Of a stretch of 11,706 nucleotides of DNA, positions 1 to 6,487 are shown piece by piece. The notes beneath the pieces were generated by a model. That model saw only the letters and a list, made by a program, of their open reading frames with translations, did no database searches and had not been told where the DNA came from. The stretch is from Patescibacteria group bacterium (GTDB lineage Bacteria; Patescibacteriota; Patescibacteriia; Patescibacteriales; GWC2-42-12), in the NCBI GenBank assembly GCA_018813805.1, contig JAHJAP010000102.1, positions 1 through 11,706 on the forward strand, written 5' to 3'. The translations under genes were made by a program, and so were the position numbers. Position 1 is the first letter of the stretch. Each line of letters starts with the position of its first letter.

Positions 1-45
1 TATATTAAATAATCTTACTATAATTATATCACAAATCAAATAAAT

Positions 46-78
46 AAAAAATCCCTATTCAGGATTATTTAAATAGGG
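46..78 (-). terminator. Probable Rho-independent terminator after secY
   Basis: Read on the minus strand, CCCTATT (78-72) pairs perfectly with AATAGGG (59-53) around a 12-nt loop. It is followed at once by A and a run of six T (51-46), then more T-rich sequence. The stem is only 7 bp with three G-C pairs, so it is weak by the standards of GC-richer genomes, but the T-run on the minus side and the position about 50 bp after the secY stop fit the end of the operon transcript. The plus strand has no T-run, so it should act in one direction only. In many bacteria adk and map follow secY in the same operon; this signal suggests that whatever follows here is transcribed separately. Confidence 0.6.
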
Positions 79-89
79 TCTGTCGCCGA

Positions 90-105
90 ATACTCTTTCG
101 AGTAT
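90..105 (-). other. Small stem-loop with GNRA tetraloop after secY
   Basis: On the minus-strand transcript ATACTC pairs with GAGTAT (6 bp) and closes a GAAA loop, a GNRA-type tetraloop that is unusually stable. It lies 21 bp after the secY stop codon and just before the terminator-like hairpin, so the two form a tandem. A role in protecting the 3' end of the operon mRNA is possible but is inference; there is no T-run directly after it. Confidence 0.4.
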
Positions 106-126
106 AAAATTATTTTAAATTACCGA

Positions 127-1398
127 TTACGCGCTTTCGTATTCTCGCATAGTTAATTGTGATTCTATTTGTTTAACTGTTTCAATTACAACTGCCACTA
201 CAATTAAAAGAGAAGTGCCACCAATAGCTAGTGATTGCATATCAGTAAAATAACGCATTATTAAAGGTAAAATAGCGATTATGCCTAAAAATAAAGCGCC
301 AACAAAAATTATTTTATGAGTAGTATTAGCTAAATATTCACTAGTATGCCGTCCTGGTCTAATTCCTGGGATAAAACCACCTTGTTTTTGCAAATTTTCA
401 GCTATTTGAGTTGGATGAAAAATTACTTCTGTATAAAAATAAGTAAAAGCAAAAACCAATAAAAAATACAAAATGCCGTAAATTAATTGATTATTAAACA
501 TAGTTATAATCCACTCAGATCCTTTAGCAATCCATGAGGTACGAGCATGAATAAAAAATTGAGCAATCATTGGCGGAAACAAAACAATTGAAATAGCAAA
601 AATTATAGGAATAACTCCTGCCATATTAACTCTAAGTGGCAAATGCGTGCTAGTACCGCCATACGCTCTATTACCCCTAATTTGCCTAGCATATTGCACT
701 GGTACATTACGCTGACCTTCAGTAATAATAACTACACCAACAACTGTTATGAGCGCAATAAATATAAATCCCAAAAAAATAAATATTTTTGATGAATCAA
801 AAGTTAATAACATTTGTTGTATGTTTTGAGGTAAGCTAGAAACAATACCAGCAAAAATAAGCAAAGAAATGCCATTGCCAATTTTTTTTTCACTCATCAA
901 TTCGCCAAGCCACATTAAAAATATAGTACCAGCAGTAATAGTAATAATTATTGCTGTTAAATCAAAAGCGCTAATATCACCCAAAATCGCGCTAGAAGAA
1001 CGTCTAAGCAAAGTAATCATGCCATATGCTTGTAATGCCGCCAAAGGCACTGTTAACCAACGAGTCCACATATTAATTTGCTGTCTACCAGCTTCTTCTT
1101 TGTTCATTTCTTCTAACTTAGGAATAATCATGCCTAATAATTGAAAAATAATAGAAGAAGTAATATATGGAGCAACGCCCATCATTACAATAGAAAAATT
1201 TTCCATACCACCACCGGAAAAAATATTCATTAACCCTAAAACTTGATTAGAGGAAAAAAAATTACGCAAAGCAACTGCGTCAACCCCAGGTATTGGAATA
1301 TGAGCTGCCAATCTAAAAATTGCCAACATACCTAGAATAAACAGCAAGCTATTACGTAAATCATGCGCCTTCAAAATTTGTTCTAATTTCTTTATCAT
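127..1398 (-). CDS. secY: Protein translocase subunit SecY
   Basis: SecY is the channel-forming subunit of the SecYEG translocon in the cytoplasmic membrane; it passes unfolded proteins outward with SecA and inserts membrane proteins with the ribosome. The 423-residue product has the usual length and about ten hydrophobic segments (roughly 17-37, 70-92, 113-133, 146-166, 175-195, 205-225, 258-278, 305-325, 361-381, 393-412). Residues 163-182 (WLGELMSEKKIGNGISLLIF) match the SecY signature. The basic cytosolic loop C4 (about 227-257) and loop C5, with PGIRPGRHTSEYL at 344-356, supply the arginines that contact the ribosome and SecA in the family. The plug region follows the GGG at 62-64. It is the last gene of the operon, 44 bp after rplO, as is standard for spc. 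The ATG is the only sensible start; no Shine-Dalgarno motif precedes it. A run of nine A in the coding strand (near 882-890) encodes the EKKI stretch. Confidence 0.98.
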   Translation of the reverse strand: MIKKLEQILKAHDLRNSLLFILGMLAIFRLAAHIPIPGVDAVALRNFFSSNQVLGLMNIFSGGGMENFSIVMMGVAPYITSSIIFQLLGMIIPKLEEMNKEEAGRQQINMWTRWLTVPLAALQAYGMITLLRRSSSAILGDISAFDLTAIIITITAGTIFLMWLGELMSEKKIGNGISLLIFAGIVSSLPQNIQQMLLTFDSSKIFIFLGFIFIALITVVGVVIITEGQRNVPVQYARQIRGNRAYGGTSTHLPLRVNMAGVIPIIFAISIVLFPPMIAQFFIHARTSWIAKGSEWIITMFNNQLIYGILYFLLVFAFTYFYTEVIFHPTQIAENLQKQGGFIPGIRPGRHTSEYLANTTHKIIFVGALFLGIIAILPLIMRYFTDMQSLAIGGTSLLIVVAVVIETVKQIESQLTMREYESA

Positions 1399-1416
1399 AA
1401 ATAAAACGTCAATAAA

Positions 1417-1451
1417 AACACTGAATACTTATAAAATTATATTTATAAAAT
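1417..1451. repeat. 14-bp / heptamer tandem repeat, rplO-secY spacer
   Basis: On the minus strand two adjacent 14-mers, ATTTTATAAATATA (1451-1438) and ATTTTATAAGTATT (1437-1424), match at 12 of 14 positions. The period is two times seven, and the next heptad CAGTGTT (1423-1417) matches AAGTATT at 5 of 7. The array includes the rplO stop codon (1445-1443). It occupies most of the 44-bp spacer before secY. I see no convincing promoter in the spacer. Confidence 0.5.
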
Positions 1452-1886
1452 TTTTCCTCCAAGTTTTTCAATTTGTTCTTTAACTTTTACGCTAACTTTA
1501 ATATTTTTCAATTCTAAATTTTTTACTACCAATTCACCTTTTGCTAAAATCTTTATTGGCTCTTTTATCGCATTAATTAAATTAGCGTTAAACAAGCTTG
1601 TTGCATCAATTTTAGCTCCATCTTTAAAATGCTTATTAATATCAAATAAATTTACAACTTGATTTTTAAGTTGAATGGATTTAAAACCACGACTTTTAGG
1701 CAGTCTAAACAATATTTTTTTAAATCCTAATCTTTTTAATTTATTTTTACCACCAGTTCTAGATTTTTGCCCTTTTAAACCGCGCGTACTATAAGTTCCA
1801 TGGCCAGAAGCATTGCCTCGCCCAACTCGTTTTCTTTTTTTATTTACATTTTTAGCTAATTTTAATGTATGCAATGATAATTCCAT
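1443..1886 (-). CDS. rplO: 50S ribosomal protein L15
   Basis: L15 is a late-assembling protein of the large subunit that binds 23S rRNA with a long basic N-terminal tail. The 147-residue product has the expected length. Residues 16-47 are the basic, glycine-rich tail with GRG (22-24), SGHG (27-30), RGLKGQKSRTGG (35-46). RLPKSRGF at 61-68 is the family motif that normally follows a GFEGGQ-type segment; here that segment is shortened to LGFKKILF. The C-terminal globular part ends in KLGGKIL. It lies 20 bp after rpsE, exactly where rpmD (L30) sits in most bacteria. The leader holds only a weak AGAGA, the nearest thing to a Shine-Dalgarno site in the coding part of the window. Confidence 0.96.
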   Translation of the reverse strand: MELSLHTLKLAKNVNKKRKRVGRGNASGHGTYSTRGLKGQKSRTGGKNKLKRLGFKKILFRLPKSRGFKSIQLKNQVVNLFDINKHFKDGAKIDATSLFNANLINAIKEPIKILAKGELVVKNLELKNIKVSVKVKEQIEKLGGKIL

Positions 1887-1906
1887 ATATATCTCTAAAT
1901 TATAAA

Positions 1907-2512
1907 TTATTGATTATTGACTTCAGGTTTAGGATTTTTTTTACTTTTCACATGTTGCAAATTTTGTAAAGCCAAAATAGTGCATTTAACATTATTTATT
2001 TTATTATTAGTTCCTAATATTTTACTAGTAATATTTTTAATTCCAACTAATTCTAAAACAATTCTAACAGCGCCGCCAGCAATAATACCTCTTCCTATTT
2101 TAGCTGGTTTAAGCAAAATCTTTGCTGCGCCATATTTTTGTCGAACTTCATGCGCTATAGTATCATTAATGATTTGCACATCTATAAAATTCTTTTTAGC
2201 TTTATTAACCGCTTTAGTAACTGCCGTCGTTACGTCCGCTCCCTTAGCTAAACCAATAGCTACTCTGCCTTTTTTATTGCCAATAGCTATACAAGCTCGA
2301 AAACGCATTCTCTTGCCGCCTGCCATTACCCTGGTTACTCTGGCAATATCCACAACTTTTTGTTCAAATTCTTCCTGTCTTTCTTCTTCTCTATTTCTAT
2401 TCTTGTTTATAAAACCTCTATTGTTTGGATTTTTCTTTTTTCCAATATCAAAATTTGTTTTAGTCAAAGGTTTATTTTGAATTTGATTATTTTGCTTAAC
2501 TTCTTCTGTCAT
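1907..2512 (-). CDS. rpsE: 30S ribosomal protein S5
   Basis: S5 belongs to the 30S decoding-fidelity group with S4 and S12 and contacts the mRNA entry channel. At 201 residues it is longer than the usual 160-175. The conserved double-stranded-RNA-binding-like domain starts near residue 49 (FEQKVVDIARVTRV) and includes GGKRMRFRACIAIG (65-78). The C-terminal domain has AHEVRQKYGAAKILLKPA (120-137) and the IIAGGAVR-VLEL-GI segment (143-158). Residues 1-48 are a charged, asparagine- and lysine-rich extension, and residues 188-201 form a short basic tail. The ATG at 2512 follows a 65-bp spacer with stem-loops. The core has no internal Met suited to a shorter start, so the extension is probably translated. 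Confidence 0.97.
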   Translation of the reverse strand: MTEEVKQNNQIQNKPLTKTNFDIGKKKNPNNRGFINKNRNREEERQEEFEQKVVDIARVTRVMAGGKRMRFRACIAIGNKKGRVAIGLAKGADVTTAVTKAVNKAKKNFIDVQIINDTIAHEVRQKYGAAKILLKPAKIGRGIIAGGAVRIVLELVGIKNITSKILGTNNKINNVKCTILALQNLQHVKSKKNPKPEVNNQ

Positions 2513-2577
2513 ATAAAAAAAATAATTTTAAATTATGATAAGATGGTTTCAAAACTTATTTTAAAGCCATCTCGATA
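2513..2577 (-). other. rplR-rpsE spacer with two stem-loops
   Basis: On the transcript AGATGG (2572-2567) pairs with CCATCT (2546-2541), and after one bulged C the TTT/AAA pairs (2565-2563 with 2549-2547) extend the stem around a 13-nt loop. Nearer rpsE, ATAATTTAAAATTAT (2536-2522) is an AT-only near-perfect palindrome followed directly by a run of T that ends two bases before the rpsE ATG. The second element resembles a terminator in shape but has no G-C pair. Both could modulate entry into rpsE; the AT-only palindrome could also be chance in such AT-rich DNA. Confidence 0.35.
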
Positions 2578-2931
2578 TTAAAAAATTAAACCGCCTTCTC
2601 TGGCTCCATCAGCTAAAGCCTTAATGCGTCCATGATATTTGTAACAACCTCTATCAAAAATAACTTGATTAATATTTTTTGCTTTTGCTTTTTCAGCTAA
2701 TAATTTTCCTTGTTCAAAACTTATTTGCGTTTTTTGACCTTTAGATTTTATTTCACTGCTATTAGCGCTAACTAAAGTTTTACCAACTGAATCATCAATT
2801 AATTGAGCTTGCATTCCTTTATTGGACTTAAAAACACTTAATCTTGGCCTATCAGATGTACTATTTATTTTAACCCGAACCCTATCTTGACGTCTGTGTT
2901 TTTTAGATTGTTTTTCTTTTTGTTTGTTCAT
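2578..2931 (-). CDS. rplR: 50S ribosomal protein L18
   Basis: L18 binds 5S rRNA together with L5 and helps dock it in the central protuberance. The 117-residue product is the normal length. Landmarks are the basic N-terminus (2-21), [17 protein letters not shown] (27-43), where the family has RPRL-VFRSN-HIYAQ, and the C-terminal block [20 protein letters not shown] (90-109) followed by AREGGLIF. These match the bacterial L18 core closely. The gene begins 11 bp after rplF with ATG and no Shine-Dalgarno motif, and is followed by a 65-bp spacer before rpsE, one of the longer gaps of the spc part. Confidence 0.97.
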   Translation of the reverse strand: MNKQKEKQSKKHRRQDRVRVKINSTSDRPRLSVFKSNKGMQAQLIDDSVGKTLVSANSSEIKSKGQKTQISFEQGKLLAEKAKAKNINQVIFDRGCYKYHGRIKALADGAREGGLIF

Positions 2932-2942
2932 ATAAATAATAA

Positions 2943-3488
2943 TTATTTTTCTACTTTACCAGCAGTTTTACATGCCTTACGCCTAATAACTTCTCCGCTA
3001 TATTTTATTCCTTTACCTTTATAAGGCTCTGGTTTTTTAATTTTTCTAATTTGCGCTGCTGTTTCGCCAACCAAATACTTGCTAATGCCAAGAATAGTAA
3101 TAGTATTTGCCACAACTTGAGCTTCAATGCCAACTGGAAGTTGATAAATAACAGGACAAGAAAAACCAACATTCAATGTTAATTTAGTATCACTAATCGC
3201 GGCGCGATAACCAATGCCATTAATTTCTAATTTTTTTTGATAACCTTCATTAACCCCAACAACCATATTCTTAATCAAACTACGATATAACCCCCAAAGA
3301 GAATTTTGTTTCTTACCATCACCTTGAGAAAAAACTTTTATCTCTTTATCAGTAATCACCACATTAATTAATGGATGTAATTTTTCTTCTAATTCACCCT
3401 TAGGCCCTTTAACAATTATAAAACCATTCTCAATTTTTGCTTGAGTTCCTTGTAATAATTCAATTGGTAATTTTCCTATTCTAGACAT
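2943..3488 (-). CDS. rplF: 50S ribosomal protein L6
   Basis: L6 sits near the factor-binding site of the large subunit and contacts the sarcin-ricin loop region. I chose the ATG at 3488, giving 181 residues that start [10 protein letters not shown], the canonical beginning. A start at 3524 would add 12 residues and overlap rpsH by 32 bp out of frame; those residues are unlike any L6 N-terminus. The duplicated L6 fold is visible: first half about 1-82, second half 83-175. The family signature [20 protein letters not shown] lies at 153-172, followed by CKTAGK. The chosen start leaves only 4 bp after the rpsH stop, so translation may be coupled. A purine-rich GGAGGAGAGG lies in the rpsH coding end but about 25 bases upstream, too far to serve this start. 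Confidence 0.97.
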   Translation of the reverse strand: MSRIGKLPIELLQGTQAKIENGFIIVKGPKGELEEKLHPLINVVITDKEIKVFSQGDGKKQNSLWGLYRSLIKNMVVGVNEGYQKKLEINGIGYRAAISDTKLTLNVGFSCPVIYQLPVGIEAQVVANTITILGISKYLVGETAAQIRKIKKPEPYKGKGIKYSGEVIRRKACKTAGKVEK

Positions 3489-3492
3489 AAAA

Positions 3493-3906
3493 TTAATAAA
3501 TTTCACAAATAACCTCTCCTCCAATGCCCAATTTGGCTGCTTCTTTGTTGGTTATTAGACCATTAGAAGTTGAAATTATAGCGATACCTAAATTATTTAA
3601 AACTCTTGGCAAATTTTCTTTGTTAACGTAAGTTCTTAAGCCAGGCTTGCTAATTCTTTTTAAAAAAGTAATAGCGGGCTGATTATTTTTTTTATATTTT
3701 AAAACTATTTTTAATTCATCAAAAATAGCTGATTTATTTTTTTTACTTTGAATTTTCAAAACTTCAATTTTTTCAACCAAGCCTTCACGTTCAAAAATCT
3801 TGGCTATATTGTATTTTATTTTACTCATTGGCAAAACTATTGCTTCTTTCTTTACTGCCAAAGCATTTCTAATTTGTGTTAACATGTCTGCGATTGGATC
3901 TGTCAT
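3493..3906 (-). CDS. rpsH: 30S ribosomal protein S8
   Basis: S8 is a primary 16S rRNA binder at helix 21 of the central domain, and in E. coli it is the translational repressor of the spc operon. The 137-residue product has the typical N-terminus MTDPIADMLTQIRNA and the diagnostic C-terminal block around STSNGLITNKEAAKLGIGGE (113-132), ending VICEIY. The middle part is lysine-rich. The gene is separated from rpsN by an unusually long 133-bp spacer and is immediately preceded by three perfect heptamers. Whether S8 autoregulates here cannot be told from sequence. The stop overlaps nothing; the rplF start lies 4 bp beyond it. Confidence 0.97.
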   Translation of the reverse strand: MTDPIADMLTQIRNALAVKKEAIVLPMSKIKYNIAKIFEREGLVEKIEVLKIQSKKNKSAIFDELKIVLKYKKNNQPAITFLKRISKPGLRTYVNKENLPRVLNNLGIAIISTSNGLITNKEAAKLGIGGEVICEIY

Positions 3907-3911
3907 ATGTA

Positions 3912-3939
3912 GTTTAAAGTTTAAAGTTTAAAGTTATAA
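3912..3939. repeat. Heptamer array before rpsH (GTTTAAA x3)
   Basis: On the plus strand GTTTAAA occurs three times in perfect tandem (3912-3918, 3919-3925, 3926-3932), followed by GTTATAA (5 of 7 matches). On the transcript the unit reads TTTAAAC. The array ends five bases before the rpsH ATG, where a Shine-Dalgarno site would normally be, and provides none. Confidence 0.85.
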
Positions 3940-4002
3940 ATTTTCTCGCGCTGTCAAAATCTCCTGTTTTATGAATTCTGACGCTGTGGATAAAAACAAT
4001 TG

Positions 4003-4037
4003 AATTATGAATTATAATTTTTGATTTTTAAATTTTT
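4003..4037. repeat. Degenerate heptamer array after rpsN
   Basis: On the plus strand five consecutive heptads can be read: AATTATG, AATTATA, ATTTTTG, ATTTTTA, AATTTTT. Neighbours match at 6, 4, 6 and 5 of 7 positions. The array ends two bases from the rpsN stop codon. Its low complexity means part of the match is expected by composition, so only the first and third pairs are strong. Confidence 0.5.
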
Positions 4038-4039
4038 TA

Positions 4040-4225
4040 TTACCAAGATGACTTAGTAATGCCCGGAATATCGGTATTGCTAGCCAATTCTCTAAAACAA
4101 ATTCTACATAAACCAAAATCTCTCATATAGCCATGATTGCGACCACAACGCCAACAACGTCGAATAACCCTAGTAGAATATTTTGGCTTTTTCTTAGCTT
4201 TTGCTATTAATGCTTTTCTCGCCAT
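4040..4225 (-). CDS. rpsN: 30S ribosomal protein S14, zinc-binding (type Z)
   Basis: S14 is a late-binding protein of the 30S head. The 61-residue product is the short, zinc-binding (C+) form rather than the roughly 100-residue zinc-free form. Cys24, Cys27, Cys40 and Cys43 form two CxxC pairs (CWRC, CRIC) in the standard S14-type-Z spacing, and the C-terminus ASNTDIPGITKSSW is typical. The start MARKALIAKAKKKPKYSTR is canonical. It follows rplE by 15 bp. The long spacer after it separates the L14-L24-L5-S14 block from S8 onward. Presence of the C+ form means the cell needs zinc for this protein; no zinc-free paralogue is seen in the window. Confidence 0.98.
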   Translation of the reverse strand: MARKALIAKAKKKPKYSTRVIRRCWRCGRNHGYMRDFGLCRICFRELASNTDIPGITKSSW

Positions 4226-4240
4226 ATGTATTTATTATAT

Positions 4241-4780
4241 TTAATCCTTAATAAAAGGAAAACCCATTAATTTAAATAATTCTAAACCTTCTTCTCTGGT
4301 TTTGGCTGTACTGCTTAAACAAATTCCAACTCCATGTAAATTATCAATTTCATCAATTTTAATTTCTGGAAAAGCTAAATATTCTTTAAACCCTACTGAC
4401 AAATTACCTTGTTTGTCAATTTGCTTTTGACTAATACCGCGAAAATCTCTAACACGCGGAAAAATAATATTAATTAATTTATCAGTAAAATCATACATTC
4501 TTTTATTTCTTAAAGTAACAACTACTCCAACAATCATTCCTTGTCTTATTTTAAAAGCCGAAATTGATTTTTTAGCTTTAACTAATATTGATTTTTGTCC
4601 ACTAATGAAAGTTAAATTATTAGCTACAGCATCAATAAAATTTTTATCTTTAGTATTGCGGCCGACTCCAACATTAATTACAACTTTAGACAGCTTAGGC
4701 ACTGATAAATTATTTTTATAGCCAAATTTTTCCTTCATCTTCGGCATTATTTGTTTTTTGTATAATTCTTGTAATTTCAT
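4241..4780 (-). CDS. rplE: 50S ribosomal protein L5
   Basis: L5 binds 5S rRNA and contacts the P-site tRNA elbow in the central protuberance. The 179 residues match the family length. Landmarks are KLSKVVINVGVGR (29-41), the GQKSILVKAKKSISAFKIR block (61-79), RVRDFRGIS (109-117), GNLSVGFKEYLAFPEI (125-140), and the C-terminal TAKTREEGLELF with the final FPF (about 159-177). It lies 8 bp after rplX and 15 bp before rpsN. In E. coli S8 represses spc by binding the rplE start region; I could not identify a matching S8-site mimic around this start. Confidence 0.98.
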   Translation of the reverse strand: MKLQELYKKQIMPKMKEKFGYKNNLSVPKLSKVVINVGVGRNTKDKNFIDAVANNLTFISGQKSILVKAKKSISAFKIRQGMIVGVVVTLRNKRMYDFTDKLINIIFPRVRDFRGISQKQIDKQGNLSVGFKEYLAFPEIKIDEIDNLHGVGICLSSTAKTREEGLELFKLMGFPFIKD

Positions 4781-4788
4781 ATATAAAA

Positions 4789-5121
4789 TTAATCAATTGA
4801 CTGATTACATTTTTTGCATAGTCTAATTTTTTGCTTAATTTTTTTATCATTCTTTATAATTTCTATTGTCTTATGTTTAGGCCTAGTTGCTTTACCGCAC
4901 TTAGGACAAATTAAAATAAGATTTGATAAATTTATTGGCGCTGGAAATTCAATTCTCTGACCTTTTTCACCTTGTTTTCGCGGACGCATATGCTTAATCA
5001 ACAAATTCAAACCCTCTACGCTAGCACGATTTTTTTCAATAAAAATCTGCAAAACTTTACCGCTTTTGTTTTTATCTTTTCCAGCTAACACTTTTACTTT
5101 GTCGTCTTTTTTTATAGTCAT
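4789..5121 (-). CDS. rplX: 50S ribosomal protein L24
   Basis: L24 is an assembly-initiator protein that binds the 5' part of 23S rRNA. I chose the ATG at 5121 (110 residues, starting MTIKKDDKVKVLAGKDKNKS). An ATG at 5136 would add only MYYNF and overlap rplN by 11 bp. The KOW motif is in the N-terminal part (about 4-31, KKDDKVKVLAGKDKNKSGKV). HMRPRKQGEKG (44-54) is the following family block. The C-terminal half has two CxxC pairs, Cys72/Cys75 and Cys102/Cys105, consistent with the zinc-ribbon-like tail seen in many bacterial L24 proteins. It lies 4 bp after the rplN stop, a spacing suited to translational coupling. Confidence 0.97.
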   Translation of the reverse strand: MTIKKDDKVKVLAGKDKNKSGKVLQIFIEKNRASVEGLNLLIKHMRPRKQGEKGQRIEFPAPINLSNLILICPKCGKATRPKHKTIEIIKNDKKIKQKIRLCKKCNQSID

Positions 5122-5125
5122 AAAA

Positions 5126-5497
5126 TTATAATACATCAGGCGCTAGTGAGGCAATTTTAAAAAATCCCGCGAGCTTAACTTCTCTGGCAACAGGACCAAA
5201 AATTCTAGAACCTTTTGGCTCTTTTTTTTCTTTATCAATTATAACACAGGCATTATCATCAAAGCGCAAATAAGCTCCATTCGGCCTTCTAATTTCTTTT
5301 TTTGTTCTAACTATCACTGCCCTAACAACATCGCCTTTTTTTATAATAGCATGTGGCACAGCTTCTTTAACTGCTGCTGTAACAATTTCACCAATTCTAG
5401 CATAACGCTTTTTATAACCGCCTAAAACTTTAATACATTGAACTTTTTTAGCTCCAGTATTATCTGCTACTTTTATCATTGTTTGTACTTGTATCAT
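5126..5497 (-). CDS. rplN: 50S ribosomal protein L14
   Basis: L14 binds 23S rRNA on the subunit interface and forms inter-subunit bridges; it is also the docking site of the silencing factor RsfS in bacteria that have it. The 123 residues match the usual 122. The start [17 protein letters not shown] is canonical. [19 protein letters not shown] (70-88) and [14 protein letters not shown] (94-107) are the family signature, and the product ends SLAPDVL as expected. In the classical layout rplN is the first gene of spc; here only 28 bp separate it from rpsQ, with no promoter or terminator visible, so S10 and spc appear to be one transcription unit at this point. Confidence 0.98.
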   Translation of the reverse strand: MIQVQTMIKVADNTGAKKVQCIKVLGGYKKRYARIGEIVTAAVKEAVPHAIIKKGDVVRAVIVRTKKEIRRPNGAYLRFDDNACVIIDKEKKEPKGSRIFGPVAREVKLAGFFKIASLAPDVL

Positions 5498-5525
5498 AAA
5501 ATAATTTTAATATTTACATTTTAAA

Positions 5526-5774
5526 TTAACTATATATTACTCGCCATTTCTTATCTTTACTTATTGGCCGAGTTTCAATAAATTGCACTTTATCACCTTC
5601 TTTATACTGATTCTTTTCGTCATGCACTTTATATTTTTTACTAACATTGTATCTTTTTTTATATCTAGGATGGATTTTAATTCTGCTAACTGCAACCACA
5701 ATGGTTTTATCCATTTTATCACTAACAACAATTCCGTTAAATTTTCTTTTTATAATATTTGTATTATTATCCAT
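5526..5774 (-). CDS. rpsQ: 30S ribosomal protein S17
   Basis: S17 is a primary binder of the 5' domain of 16S rRNA with an OB-type fold. The product has 82 residues. The core [19 protein letters not shown] (11-29), [12 protein letters not shown] (31-42), [17 protein letters not shown] (49-65) and [13 protein letters not shown] (67-79) is typical of bacterial S17. It ends shortly after the conserved W-R-V motif. It lies 13 bp after rpmC and 28 bp before rplN. The leader is T- and A-rich only. Confidence 0.97.
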   Translation of the reverse strand: MDNNTNIIKRKFNGIVVSDKMDKTIVVAVSRIKIHPRYKKRYNVSKKYKVHDEKNQYKEGDKVQFIETRPISKDKKWRVIYS

Positions 5775-5787
5775 ATTATTTAAAAAA

Positions 5788-6009
5788 TTATTTTATCTTT
5801 ACTATTAATTGTTTTTCTTCTATTGCCTTGTTTTTATTAATCAAGGTTAAAATTTGAGCAATAATTATTCTAACTTTTTTAATTTCTTTAACATTTTTTA
5901 ACTGCTTATTGCCATCTTTAAAACGCAAATCCCTTAATTTTTCGCGAGATTCGTTTAATAACTGTTGCAATTCTTTTATTGTTTTTTTAGTTAATTCTTT
6001 AAATTCCAT
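5788..6009 (-). CDS. rpmC: 50S ribosomal protein L29
   Basis: L29 is a small two-helix protein near the peptide exit tunnel, next to L23, where SRP and trigger factor dock. The product has 73 residues. The helical hairpin pattern is clear: [19 protein letters not shown] (12-30) followed by [20 protein letters not shown] (37-56), which carries the family's R-x-x-I-A-x-x-x-T motif in the form RIIIAQILT. The tail is short and charged. It lies between rplP (25 bp) and rpsQ (13 bp), the standard position. Its small size and low complexity make it hard to spot by composition, but order and motif agree. Confidence 0.95.
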   Translation of the reverse strand: MEFKELTKKTIKELQQLLNESREKLRDLRFKDGNKQLKNVKEIKKVRIIIAQILTLINKNKAIEEKQLIVKIK

Positions 6010-6034
6010 ATTAAATTAATCTTGTTGCTCTAAA

Positions 6035-6439
6035 TTATTTTTTAATAAATCTACACTTTATCGGCAATTTATGAGAAGCAAAAATCAATGCCTCTTTAGC
6101 TGCTTGTTCGCTAACTCCATCCATTTCAAACATTATCATACCCGGCTTAACAATGGCTACATAATGATCAACAGAGCCTTTGCCTTTACCCATTGGAATT
6201 TCTCCGCCTTTAACAGTAACTGATTTGTCAGGAAAAATTCTAATCCACAATTTACCGCCGCGCTTAATATATCTAGTAATAACACGTCTAGCAGCTTCAA
6301 TCTGCCGAGAAGTAATCCAGTGAGCGCTCAAACTTTTTAAACCATAACTACCAAAACTTATATCAACCTTACGGCTAGCTTTACCACCTCTACCTAGTTT
6401 GTGCTGCTTTCTATGTTTTGTTTTTTTGGGCATTAACAT
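6035..6439 (-). CDS. rplP: 50S ribosomal protein L16
   Basis: L16 helps build the A-site and binds 23S helices near the central protuberance. The product has 134 residues and starts [20 protein letters not shown]; a start at the second Met is possible but MLMPK is the common form. Family blocks are FGSYGLKSL (29-37), [21 protein letters not shown] (42-62), [15 protein letters not shown] (63-77), [18 protein letters not shown] (83-100) and HKLPIKCRF (123-131). By hand alignment with E. coli L16, the residue before MGKGKG is Pro82 where E. coli has Arg81, the arginine hydroxylated by YcfD/RoxA. The gene lies 48 bp after rpsC, a spacer with a 6-bp AT-rich stem (6456-6461 with 6471-6476). Confidence 0.97.
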   Translation of the reverse strand: MLMPKKTKHRKQHKLGRGGKASRKVDISFGSYGLKSLSAHWITSRQIEAARRVITRYIKRGGKLWIRIFPDKSVTVKGGEIPMGKGKGSVDHYVAIVKPGMIMFEMDGVSEQAAKEALIFASHKLPIKCRFIKK

Positions 6440-6487
6440 ATATAATATAATGCTAATTTGTTAATTAAATACAAATGCTATGAATAT

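Larger units (their letters stand above)
3907..4039 (-). other. rpsN-rpsH spacer, 133 bp, non-coding
   Basis: This is the second-longest gap of the window. From the rpsN side it holds a degenerate heptamer array (4003-4037), then about 63 bp of more mixed sequence, then a second heptamer array (3912-3939) up to the rpsH start. The central part includes a perfect TTATCCACA 9-mer (3993-3985), two direct copies of ACAGCG, and a perfect TTGACA (3957-3952). No TATAAT-like -10 lies 16-18 bp after that TTGACA; TATAAC occurs only 13 bp away. I see no gene here; the only possible reading frames are a few codons long. Confidence 0.6.

Noticed and set aside
882..890. Programmed frameshift at a nine-A run in secY
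   Set aside because: The frame is intact with conserved EKKIGNG across the run; such runs are expected from Lys codons in AT-rich DNA.
869..1144. Plus-strand open frame opposite secY, and similar ones at 2360-2581, 5583-5783, 6945-7196, 8592-8786 and 9601-9792
   Set aside because: All are antisense to conserved genes, have low-complexity hydrophobic translations, and resemble no family.
1917..2480. 187-codon open frame on the plus strand opposite rpsE
   Set aside because: It is the hydrophobic mirror of a lysine- and arginine-rich gene in AT-rich DNA and lies wholly inside a certain S5 gene. No leader or family similarity.
3513..3522. GGAGGAGAGG as ribosome-binding site for rplF
   Set aside because: It lies inside the rpsH coding end (Ile-Gly-Gly-Glu codons) and is about 25 bases from the rplF ATG.
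3489..3524. Longer rplF starting at 3524
   Set aside because: Adds 12 residues unlike any L6 N-terminus and overlaps rpsH by 32 bp. Canonical MSRIGK starts at 3488.
3933..3957. Promoter before rpsH based on perfect TTGACA
   Set aside because: The only -10-like TATAAC is 13 bp away; at 16-18 bp the sequence is AACTTT/ACTTTA/CTTTAA. Not a convincing sigma-70 site.
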